Shown piece after piece: positions 1 through 12,600 of a DNA stretch of 64,000 nucleotides. The position numbers and the translations under genes were made by a program. The notes below the pieces were generated by a model that was given only the letters and a program-made list of their open reading frames with translations, ran no database searches and was not told where the DNA came from. The first letter of the stretch is position 1. Every line of letters begins with the position of its first letter. The stretch is from Cymodocea nodosa. Its lineage: Eukaryota > Streptophyta > Magnoliopsida > Alismatales > Cymodoceaceae. The stretch is taken from NCBI GenBank assembly GCA_036874045.1, contig CM072337.1, positions 23,720,001 to 23,784,000 of the forward strand, written 5' to 3'.

Positions 1-503
1 GGAATAACCACTTGTATTAAAAATATCACCAAGGAAAGTTTAGAAGAGTCTAGAGGGATCGTATCACTTGGTAAAGAAAGATAGTGGTGGAATGAAGACC
101 TGCATTGTGCAAAGAATAATAAATGAAAAAAGGGTATACTATAAAATCTATTATAAATGTAGAAATATCAAGAATTTTTGAAGAGTTGAATGAAAAAAGA
201 CATTCAAACCATTTTTCTCCATTTGTTTTTAAAAAGTAATGATCAATGGTCAGAAATGTTTGAATGGCCTTTCATTATTTCCATTTTCTGAAGCAATGAT
301 TTCTTATCATTTTGATCTCTATTCAATATTGAATCATGTAAGTTCATTACGTATGGTATGACCATATGGATATATATTTGAGTTATGGTTATGCATGACT
401 TTTTAGAAAACGGTTATATGTGAAATTATGGTGCATATAAGGTTGTATAAACAATTTATGACCATATGACTGTAATTTTTTAAATAATTATTTCTCTGTG
501 CAG
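1..503 (+). other. Intron sequence upstream of first visible IleRS exon
   Basis: AT-rich, stop-rich sequence ending in a pyrimidine-rich stretch and CAG acceptor at 501-503. I see no exon of the synthetase in it and no other feature. Confidence 0.6.
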
Positions 504-669
504 GTACATTCCACTCTTTGATTACTTTCTAGAGATTGCTGATGTGGCTTTCAAGGTTATTTCAGATGATTATGTTACTGATGATAGTGGCACTGGGGTT
601 GTTCATTGTGCACCAGCATTTGGTGAAGATGATTATCGTGTCTGTTGTGCCTCAAATATTATCAAGAAG
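504..669 (+). CDS. IleRS: IleRS exon carrying the CP1 editing site
   Basis: First exon of the synthetase visible here, beginning after an AG acceptor at 502-503. Its first base completes a codon from an exon outside the window. It encodes 55 whole residues. The motif GTGVVH ending at window residue 34 (His codon at 604-606) and the Asp of EDDY nine residues later match the conserved editing-pocket His and Asp of the IleRS CP1 domain, which hydrolyses Val-tRNA-Ile. Both residues are present, so editing should be intact. The exon ends on a complete AAG codon, and exon 2 opens with GGT in frame, giving the expected Lys-Lys-Gly-Glu junction. No exon is therefore missing from the 13.9-kb intron. 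Confidence 0.93.
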
Positions 670-3600
670 GTAAATGCCAATCCAGTTTAAATTTTCTTCC
701 ATTTCTTGTCATATAGAATGTTATTGGAATATAATTTATTTGTTTTCATTTCCTTGATATTGAGGGTAAATCTTTGCACAATGGTGAATTATTCTATTTA
801 TAGAGAATTATTAAGTTTTAAATTTGTAAACCATAAATGCACGGTGCCCATTGAAGGATATTGGCAAGTATGAGTTGATCCATAGGGAATTGTGAATTTC
901 AAATAGAACTTTAGAAAAATTATTCAAGAGTAAAAATAAATAAAAAGGCTACACATGAATCTATCAAAATAACAACACATCACAATATCATTACACTACT
1001 CGTGAATGTAAACATAAAATACAATGAACAAGATATGGACAACATTTACAAAAGGATAATTCCTTCATTTAAAACGAGAATTCAATTACAAAACTTTGTT
1101 TGTTTGCAGGAATGAAAAAAATTATCTATTAACAATTTTAAACTAACCTATTTTACTCTAGGAAAAATTGTAAATGATTGAACACAACACCTCTTCTCAT
1201 GTTCATACTAGAATGTGAGAGAGATAGGCTCATCCACATGAACTCCAATAGATCTGACCTTGGTTGAGTATCTAACACACATCTATAGGCAAGACCCTGA
1301 ATGTAGTGAACTCACCACCAAAACCACAATCTTTGCAATCCATCGAATGACCTTTTGTGTACCATACCCTACACACAAGCTCTTAAAGCACCAAAATCGA
1401 TTTTAGATGAAGTCACCAACCACCACCACACATTGATTTTCCTCCTTCCTCTTGCCATGTCTAAGCAAACCTCTCCTAAGTTGTCATTGTTGGGGTCTTC
1501 TCATTGAATGTAGACGTGTCAATTAGGTCGGGCCACCATGGGTCGATCTAGTTCGATTCAAAAATTGGGTTAGGCTAGTCTAAAGGTTTCTTAGAAATCA
1601 GCCTATTGGTCTGGTCGAGGCAGCCTACAGGTCGGCTTGGCCTATAGGTTAATTTAAATTTTTATTATTATTTGTAATAATCTTATTTTAAAAAAATTAA
1701 TTTTTTTAATTTTATTTAATATCATTAAGGTTAATTCTAACTTGTAATATATAATTATTTTTGTAATATATAATTATAATTTTTTATAATATTTTATTTT
1801 ATAATATATTTTATTATTAGTAATAAAATATACAAACGAACGTTGGCACTTGCCAACGTTTGGTAAACAAATGAATGTTGATTGCAATGTTCATTCTGAA
1901 TGTTGCAACAAATGTTTGTTGTAAATAAAAAAAAAGAAAAGAAACAAGAGAAGGGGGAGAGAGGAAAGGTAATGAGTGATGAGTGAAATCTATAAATAGA
2001 GAAGAAAAGTAAAGTTTTTTTCACAATTCATACTTATTTGATCTTTTCTTTTTCTTTCATAAAACACAAGTTCATCTTTCACACTTCTGCTTTCTTCAAT
2101 AGTTCAACTCTCAAGTCAAATTCTTTGCAAAAATGACACACAACTTTAACGATTTCAAGTTCAATACCGTTGTTGCAATGATTTTGAGTAGGACAACAAT
2201 ACTCTCAGACTGAAATTATGAAAGGTGGAACATCAATTTTAATTACTGCTACTAAATCAAGAATAAGATCAAATTTATGGTCAAAGTTTACAATAAAGAT
2301 GAAAGACCTTAGAGACGACATTATGTTGCAGAGGACCTACTGCAATATTTGCAATATAGATTTTTCATGCAAAATTTTAGGTGGTACAAGTCATTTATTT
2401 AAACATTTATCTAATTGCTTATTTAAAAATCTTGAAAAAAATGAAATGGTTCAAACACAAATTAGTTTTAACATTGAATGTTAATATATCACAATGACAT
2501 TGTGATCCTAAAAATGCTAGAGAATTACATATTAAATTTATTGCTATTCAAAATTCACCTATTAATTTTGGTGATAGTTAACATTTTCAAGAATATATTT
2601 CACAAGCTTATCATTCATAATTTTAAAAATTTCTAGAAATACAATTAGGCAAGATATTATTGAACTTTATAATAAATTTAGAATAGAATTAATTAATATA
2701 ATAAGTTCTATTAACATATCTATAACATGTACATTTAATATTTGGAAGGGTAAAATTAAAGTAGGATATATTACTATTATTGTACATTTTATTGACGATA
2801 ATTGAGTTTTACAAAAAAGATTAATAGGATTTAGAAGGATAAATCATCCACATATTGTTCAAAATATTTTTTCTATTATTATGAAAATTTTTGAATTTTA
2901 TGGAATTAAAGAAAAAGTAGATAGTATTACATTTGATAATGCATCTAGTAATAATGTAACTATCCCTATGTTTAAAAGTAGATTAACTCTATTAAATGGT
3001 TTTAATTTATTTCACTAAAGGTGTATATGTTATATAATTAATCCTATAGTTTAAGTATGTGTCGAAGAATTAAAACCTTTTGTAGAAAATATTAGAATTG
3101 TATTAGCTTACATTTTATCTAGTGGTAGATGACAATAAAAATTTAATCATGTATGTGATTCATTTGGATTACTACATAAAACATTTGCAATGGATGCCCT
3201 TCGTAGGTAGAATTCATTATATTTGATGTTAAATAATTATATACCTTATAAAGAAGTTATAAAAACTTATTATAATGATAGAATAGATGATAATACAACA
3301 CCACTAGAAGAAAATGATTTTGTAATAGTTAACTATTTTATTAAATTTTTAAAATTATTTTATACTGCAACAGAATATTTATTAGAAGTATATTATTCTA
3401 CATCTACTTATGCAATTCACCATTTATGTAATATAGTAAGAGTTTTTAATAATTATGGTAATTATCCATTTTTTACACTTATAGTTTTAAAAATGAAAGA
3501 AATTTTTTTGAAACATTGGAATAAGATACCTTTCTTATATACATTAAGTGCTTGTTTAGATCCTTAGACTAAAATAAAAGTTGTTAAAAAATATATAATT

Positions 3601-6600
3601 GTAATACAAAATTGTTTAAACATAGAACTTCATGTAACAATTGAAAATATAGAAGAAAGTTTAAATAATGTTTGATATGTATGTTACAAAATATAGAAGA
3701 CATTAAACACAAAGTATATCCTATTTTTCACAACCATCATTATCATTAGTTGATTATAGTTTATTTGTTGATGATTATAGTGATTTTAGTAGCACAACAA
3801 ATAGGCAAGAATTAATTAATTTTAATAATAGTAATCATAGCTATTTAATAAGAGATAATGCTGATTTTCTAGAGTTTAATGTAATAAATTGGTGGAAAAC
3901 AAAAAAAGACACATTTCCTATTTTATCATTAATGGCTAGAGATTACTAACAATTTTAACTTCTTCTCTTGCATGTCAATAGATATTTAATATTAGTGGTA
4001 ATATATTAGATGATAGAAGAATAATATTAAAATATGATATTTTAGTAGCATTGATATGTGTTAAAGATTGAGAGTTTACTTATATTCGTAGACAACAACG
4101 ACAAGATGGCTTTATCAATGAATTTGCAAATTTAAATATTTAAATATAATTATGTACATTAATTGTAAAAATATTTGACGTAAAATAATGTAATTTTAAT
4201 TTCAATTCAGAAATAAAATAATTATTTTAATTTTATGATTTGTGTTTGAATGTGTTAAGGGATCATGGATGATGAATCATGAGTTGATGATGTTTTGATA
4301 TTTATGTTAATGTGATGAATCATGAATTATAAATGATGACTTATGTTTGATATTCATGTATTTATAAATAAAGTAATGTGATGAATCATGAGTAACATTG
4401 TATATATTTTTTTTAAGTTTAATATAAAATAAAAAAAATATAAAAAAATAAAAAACTTTAGCTTTGGTCTGGTTGAAGCTTAAAATAAAATTTAAAAAAA
4501 TTAAAAGACTTCAATTGGATTGAAGCTTTGCTTTGATCGAAGCTTAAAACAAAATTTAAAAGCTTTGATCGGAGCTTCGATTCAACCAAAGCTAAAACAA
4601 AATTTTAAAAAATTAAGAAACTATTGTCTAATTGAGCCAAAGTTTAAAACAAAATTAAAAAAATTAAAAAACTTTGGTCACTGAAGCTGTTAAAGCGTAG
4701 CTTTAGTTTGACAGAAGGTTTAAAATTTCTTTTTAAAAAAAATAAAAAATTTTAAAAACTGAGGTCTACTGGTTGACCTAGGCTCAACCCGTATGGGCTC
4801 AAGCTACAAGCCAAGTCAGGTCATCCTGAAATTTTTTTTAGTTTTTTTGGGTCTGCCCAACCTATTGACATCTTTAACCGAATGTGGTAGGGAAATGATG
4901 GAGGAACATCGCTAGATAGGAGTAGGTGGAGAGGTATAGTCTTAGATCAAAATGTTGGTTGCCTAATTCTAAGCCCTACATGCATCTTATATACATGGGT
5001 AGTGAAAAACAACACTACCCATGTATCAATGTCTTTAAAAATCACATTACGCAAATGCCCATAAAGTTTTGTTTTTGACAATAAAATAAATGCTTGTCTT
5101 CAAATTTCTTCTTTTAACTTGGCTTCATCATGGGGAAAATAGTCTTCATGAAATTTCCATTTAAGCCTTTTTCTTTCATTAATGCCCTTGTAGATTTAAA
5201 CCTGCAATTCCTGAAAAATCACATAAAATATCCTTTTGTGAAGCACAATAATACATCAAAAAATATAAAATATGCAATATTTTATGCTAAACATTCTACT
5301 TTGTTGCGTGGAAGTCAACTTTGACATGTATTAGTTTTTACAGACGTTGACATGTCATCTGCTTGTGTTTTAGAAATGGCAAGATTTAAGTCAACATATC
5401 AATGATATCTCAGTATTGAACTATGTGTCAAAGTTTGTTTGGGTTTTTTGGACTGTTGTCCATGGGACCTCATGTCAGCCGAGGTTGACATGTGGTAGAT
5501 GTTAACTGACGTTGGCTTTTTATGCAGAAATGCAGAAACATTTCTCCTCTTCTCATCTCCCTCTCTCTTTCTTTCTCTCATTTTTTGTTCCTTCTTCCTG
5601 CTTTCATCTCCCACAAGCTTGCAACTACTGCCATCTCATTAACTGCCTCTTCAGAGAAGTTCATTGGAGTTGCTGCTGCTTGCTAATATTGTTGTTTCTG
5701 TCCATATTTTTTTTCTTGCTTGTCACATCTCCATTTTCTTCCATTTACATAGGTCTTAAGGTAGTTTTTTTTAGATTATTTTATTTTTCTGAAACTTTTC
5801 TGGAGACCCTTCTTATTTGTATTGAGGTTTGCTCCTATTTGAAAACTTTCTCAGCCTTATTCCCTAAAAATATGGGGCAAGAAATTTCTCATTGAACAGC
5901 TTGAGCCTTCATTGCCTAGCTGCATTCAGTGGTAGCTATCAATATGCTTTCCTTGTTGGCCGCTAGATTTTGTATGGGTTCCTTGTGGCTCATGAATATA
6001 GAGGTTGTGTCATAAAAAACAATCCAACTTGGTGTAGAATCTGAATATGGAAAAAGGCTTATGATAGTGTCTTTTGGAGTTGCTTAGAACATATTGTGTT
6101 TTCTATTGGTTTTGGAGCAGAATGATGAGATTGGATAGGCTACTTTGTCACCTTAGTTATGTTCTTTATCTTGGTCAATAGTTGTCTAAGGAATTTGGAT
6201 TTAATAGGGATCTCTTGCAGGGAGTTCTGCTGTCTCCTTTCTGGTTTGCTTTAGCGGTAGAAGTGTTTGGGTGATTGTGTTGTAATTCTAAAGCAAGTGT
6301 TTTATTACAAGGCTTCCAGGTTTCAACCATGTAGAGGGCTTAGGGCTGTGTCAAATTTATGTTATACTGAGTATAGTATTTTTTTGTGGTTCTCAAACAT
6401 GATCAGTTTGAAAATTTGCAGTGTTTGCTAGGACTATTTTCAATTGTTGCCATTAGGGTTTTAGAAGAGGAGGTACATATTGCAATTCACTTTATGGCCT
6501 TTGGCTAGAAGATTGTACTGTTGGAATGATGGTGTCTCTAAAACAAGGCATCAAATTATACTGTTGGAATCTCACATGGGTTTGCAACATCCCTACCAAG

Positions 6601-9600
6601 GCTCAGTTTTTCTCTTGGTGAAATGGCACTATGGAGAATTTACAAAGTTGGGACTTCAAGTGGTGTTCTTGTATGTGCTGATTTTGTCTCAATCGGGTGG
6701 AATGATGGTGTCTCCTCTTTTTTGCTTGTTCATCTATTGGATGACGATGGGAGAAGGTTATTGGTCCAAAAAATCAATGTGAGCCACACTTGCAAGATTC
6801 TAGGAGTGACAGGCAACAAAGAGAGGATTGAACAAAGCAAAAGGAAAGATTTGACTTTTGATTCTGCATCTTATTTGTGGAGGAGGTGGCTAACAAGGAA
6901 TTTTTTGTGGCTTGCACTAAGATGATGATCATTTTAAGTTCTAGGACTTTGACGGTGTTATGGAATGGTCAAGGACTTGGTGGTCAAGTGATGATTTTGA
7001 TGATGGGATGGTGCTTTCTTGGTTGCAACAACGATTCAACTTTGGGCCTCTCTTTTCTTATTCTGGGTGTCCTTTTTTCTACCTTGTTTCCATCTCTGGG
7101 TCTTTTTTTAGTTTGATTTCCTGCCTGGAAATTTATGTTGTTAGTTATTGTCCTTTGTTTTCCTAGATTTCTAACATCTTATGTAGGCTCCCTTACCTTT
7201 TAGGCCTATCAACCCAACCCGGACCTGTTAACTCAACCCATTTAAGAGAATTGAACTTCAGCCCATCTAAGGGTGCATTTGGTGAATGGAGTGTGTTAGA
7301 TTATAAAGACATTGAAAATTGGTGTGGTGAAGCTAAGTCTTATAACATTGTGTCTCGTTCTCTTACTACCTATTAGTCTTGAGATGAATTTTAAAAAAGT
7401 GAATTTAACTTCAACAAATTATAAGGTGAGAATATGAAGTAGAAAATTTCTCTTTCTCTGATCACAAATTCTAAAGTAAAATGCATTATTTGTTTCAATC
7501 ATAACAATTATTCATGTAATGCATTGAAATTTGGTAGGAGCAAAATATAGTCCTTCCCAAATGCATCATAAAATAAATGTTGACTCTTGTCTGGTTGGGC
7601 ATTTCAGACCTCCTAGGGCTATTTTAAAAAAAGGTTGTTAAGTGGTAAGGCGACCAGGTGCTAACCTAGGGGACCTTGGAAGTTTGGGTGTCTAGACACC
7701 CCTATTATCCAATTAATCTTTTAGAATAACATGTATATTACATTACATTTATGTATAAAAAATATATATATATATAATATTTCCAAAATTTATATAGAAT
7801 ATATATTTCTGGTCAAAGAGCTTGTTGGAGCATTGGAAATGGCTGTCATAGTTGTCAAAGGTGAGAGGTGGGGGAAATAATAGTCTATATGGGATTTTTT
7901 TTATTGATTTAGGGTTTAAAAACCATAACAAACCCGTATATATGGTTGACTATAATTGGATCTTTATTGTATCCTTAACTGGTTTTGCCAAGATCTGTCT
8001 AACTTTACAAGCTTGGGTGCTTAGGCTTAAGGTGGACTTGAAAATCTGCTTGGGTCCCTAGGCATTGCCCAAGCACCTGCCCAAACAACCTTGTGTGTTA
8101 CACATTTCAACTCTTTTTCTTTAACATGGATGGCATTTGTATTATTAATTTAGATGCAATATAGATATGTAACGCCTTATAGCTTTCTTCTATTTCTTGA
8201 TTTTTCATTTTAATTTATATATATTTGATTGCTTATAAATTTGGGTTGTTGTGATTCATGTAAATTGTTGATGTGCACATGATAATTTTACATTTTTACA
8301 TTACATAAGTTATTGACTTGCAAAACCTTCGAACCTACCAACCTGTCAACTTTGGGTTCTTTAATAGCACCCAGAGTTCCAACTCTCAGCACTTGAGAGT
8401 TGGGATTTGGAAGTTGAGAGTTAGGTGTGGATCCTGAAGAAAGTTGAGAGTTGTGTTTGATATGAGATGTGAGTATATTTAGTTTATGAGAGAGATTTGA
8501 GTAAATTTTTAGAAATACCCCTCAGTACATAGTTAAGTGTAATTTATTTGATTTATTTATTTTAATTATAAATGGTGACAATAATAGATATAAATAACTA
8601 TAAGATGATTAAATAATTATTATATCATTGTCAATGCTAAATAAATAATATGTTATTTATAATATGTGAATGTTAAATAAATAAATAATACAATATAATT
8701 ATAAGTTATATCAATGTTAACATTAATAAATACGTTATAAGTTAACATTGTAATAGTATAACAATATAAGTTAACGTTAACATTATAAGTTATATAATTA
8801 AAGTATAATATGTTAAATAAATAATAAGGTATCGTAATTATAACATATAATAGTGACATGTGGGAAATCAATACGTTGCAATAGCAAATTTATAATTGTA
8901 ATACATTACATTATTGTAATTATAATTACATTAAATTATAATCATAATAGTAAACTATTATTTTTAAGTGTAAACGGTGACAATAATAGGTATAAATAAT
9001 TTTAATAGAAACAAATAATTATCAACATATAATAAATAATAAATAACAGATAATTATCAACATAATTATAATAAATTTAAATATAATGGGAAACCACCTC
9101 CCAATTCCAACCCCTTCCTTGTCGATATCCTCAAAAGGTACTACCCCTTTTTTCTCTCCAAGAAGCAAACCCAAACATCTATCACCACTAGTGAATCCCT
9201 TGAGCAGGCCTTCTTCTGGGAAAAGGGCAGGTGGCTTTACCTCTCCCTACCTACTCCTGCTACTCCACTCTCTTAATGCTTGAGATCCTTGATTGGTCTA
9301 GAAGGTTCCGTCTCCATCCCAATGGTCTCATCTCTTGTATGTGGGACCTTGGTGAAATGGGTCTGGCAGATGAGGCACTAATCATTATTATGGAGGAGTT
9401 TCCTAAGGTGCCTTTGAGCATGCTTGATGTTGCCAACAAGATCGAATTCTTGGCTGATTTTGGGTTTTGGAAAGACGAGACGATTGGATCCTCTGGTCAT
9501 TCTTGGGGTTCTTGGCCTTTGGCATGAACAAAAGAAATGTTGGGCAAAAAGGAATGTCAAGCATGTGATTCAGTTTTTTTTTCAATGGTAAGTTGGTAAA

Positions 9601-12600
9601 AATACAACAGAGAGCTGAATTTTTTAGTTCTCCAAAATGAATGTAGATGAACAGTAAAAAATCTCAAGGTAAAAAGATTTATGTGTTTGATAGGCCTTTA
9701 CCAACTCCCAGCTCTTTTCTGACAGAAGAGCTGGGATTTGGCTATATCAAACACAGCCTTTATCTAACTCACCTAATGGCACAGTTTTATTGTGTTGGAT
9801 TGTGTTGGGTTATGTTTTTTCAACATACTGAATTGTAGATTTGATATGCAAAACCATATGTAGAATGCTATAATGAATTTAATATAGACTCTTAAGTTTT
9901 ATAGATTTGATATACTGATTGCAGAATTGGTGTAGATAAGTTCTATAAATATTTTTGATATATCATTTTTGTAAATGGTATATTGATTTTAGAAAAAAAA
10001 AATTATGTTGTGCCGGTTTGCATGTTCAAATTGAGCTGTGCCAATACAGCTGTCTTACAATGACACTAGCCCAACATGTCCTGGAAAATTGTGCTGAGCT
10101 ACAGGCCCAATTGAGCTTGGTTTAATTAACACCTCTAACCTAACCTTCCAAGCCTGTTTTATTCTTGTTTGGGTTAGGTTTAACCCATGTGAGGAAGGGT
10201 CAGGTATGGTTAATGCTTTTAGCATCCATTTAATAAATGGGTTGGGTCCAATCTGACCCGTTTACATGCACTTTTGCTGTAAAAATATATGGCCATTTAC
10301 ATTTTTCTTTGAGAGATGGATATCCATATCAATATGGGGTAACAATTGTTTGATGTATAGGCCTTGTGATTGTTTATATCATTGCACGTGTCAATACTTG
10401 CAGAGTAGAAATAGAATAATAATTTATCATGAGTATCTTACTTAACACGACCCATGCAATAGCTTACTTTGGTGTTTAATGCTTTGTTTCACTTTTTTGG
10501 AGAAACGATCAAGCATAATCAAAATCTTATATCAAATACTTTAAAATACATTCACAAACATTATAAGGTCCAAGTTCATCACATTAAAATGTAGTTGCAT
10601 TAACAACAGATCCATAACATGTATACATCATCTGATATCCGTGAATTAAAATTGTCTACATCACCAGGATACAGAATCATATTGTTGAGATAGATGTTAC
10701 TTAATGGTTGAAGTTCATCACTTTAAAATGTAATTGCACTAACAACAGATCCATAACATGTATGCATCATCTGCTATCTGTAAAGTGAACTTGTCTCCAT
10801 CACTGAAATACAGAAGCATATTGTGGAGATAGATGTTACTGAAAGTATGACAAACTCATTCTGGTTGTGTTATGGTAGAGAAAATCTGAATTTCCCTCCT
10901 CCTTGCTCTTTCTTATACTGAACAAGCATATGTTGATGGTTGTGATGTCAAGGATAGGGTGGACAGTTGTTTCATCTACTGTTAAGATCTGTATAAATAG
11001 AAGTTGCATAGAGAGGATTGTTATATGGTGGGCATTGTGGGACATATACCGACTATTATGATGTAACTCTAACACTTGTTCTTAGGCTGGAGCATTCAGC
11101 TTGCAATAGACACAAAAGACAACTAAAAAAAGTGAAAGGATGATATACAAAGGAAGTAGATATCTGCAGTAGGCCTGGCACATGGGCATGTAGGAAATGT
11201 AGAAGTTATTGTAGTATTAGTGTCAACTTGCTGGCAACAATGAGAACAACAAAGCAATTACATTGACCGCACATACAAAAACTGGCCTATGATGTTGACC
11301 ACACAATAAGTGCTTACGAGCACTGTTCAACATTTGGCAGTAAATATCTGGCACTTATACAACAGAACTTAAAAGTTGCAGACACATTCATACCTGCACA
11401 CACAATACAAACATGTTCTTGCAGAATATGGATATTTCACTTCTGCCATCTTTCCTTTTTTTTAATAAAAAACAACAGTTTTTCCTTTTTTTTGTGGCTT
11501 TTTTCAACCCCCTCCCAAGTTCATTTTTTTAACATAGCAAAACAAGAACACATGGTTTTCCTTTTTTTATTTCCTCTATGTGTCTCTTCCTACTTTTTTC
11601 TCCAACCTCATTCTCTCTTTTTTGGTAAGTCACATTCAAAATTAGTCCATTACCTTCCTTCTTTTTTTCTCTTCCTTTTTTCCTTAGTCCACACATCAAC
11701 CATCTTTCTTTTCTTTTTTCCCTCCTCCTTTGATGTTCACTTTTTTGTTCCAAATTCTATTTTCTCTTAAATCATTTCTTTTCTTTTTTTCATGAATTTA
11801 CATTGTCATTGTTGTCATCATCTTCTTCTTGTCTTCATTCCCTTTATTGTCTATTGATCAACATAGAAACATGTAACCGTTGTTCATTCTCCTCACCAAA
11901 TTCTATTTTTTTCCTTAATAAAAATAAAACATGTAACTTATTGCCGCTCACATCTCTCCTTTTTTGTGTTTAACATAAATAAACAACAGAATAATAACAA
12001 CAATTTAAGCCATAATCCTACTACGTGGGTCAACCACATGAATCCTTTTCTTTTATGTATTTTTATCTGTAGTCAAATCTTCAATTAAATTGAATTTAAA
12101 TCTTTTCTCATAATTCCTAATCCGATAGTTTATATTTTGCTTTATTTCTTTTAGTTTTTTCTACATTAATTAATTCTCCTTTCCTAGTTGATGTAGTTTT
12201 GGTCTCCTAAGGATATGATCAAATCACCCAAGTCGATTTTCTCTTTTTTTATCTTCAATTGGTGTAACTCCTATTCTATTCCTAATAAATTTTTTTAGTT
12301 TATCCTTTATAGTATGGCTACTCATCTAAGTATACATATGTTAGAAGCACTAACTTTTTGCACGTGATCATATTTTATAATTTAACATTCTGTGCTATAA
12401 AGTGTAGTTGAATGAATAGCAGTTTAAGGATATCCTCTAGAAGCATAACACTGTACAAGCATTTTTTCATATCATCCACCTTATAATCCTATGAATAACA
12501 TTTTTTATAATTTCTCTATTGCTAATTATTATAAATGTTAAGTATTTAAAATTTTTATTTTTATAAATTTCGTGACTATCCAATTGTATATGTTCATTAT

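Noticed and set aside
5512-5895. 127-residue plus-strand ORF
   Set aside because: Its first half is CT-rich low-complexity sequence giving Ser/Phe/Leu runs. No domain is seen and it lies inside intron 1.
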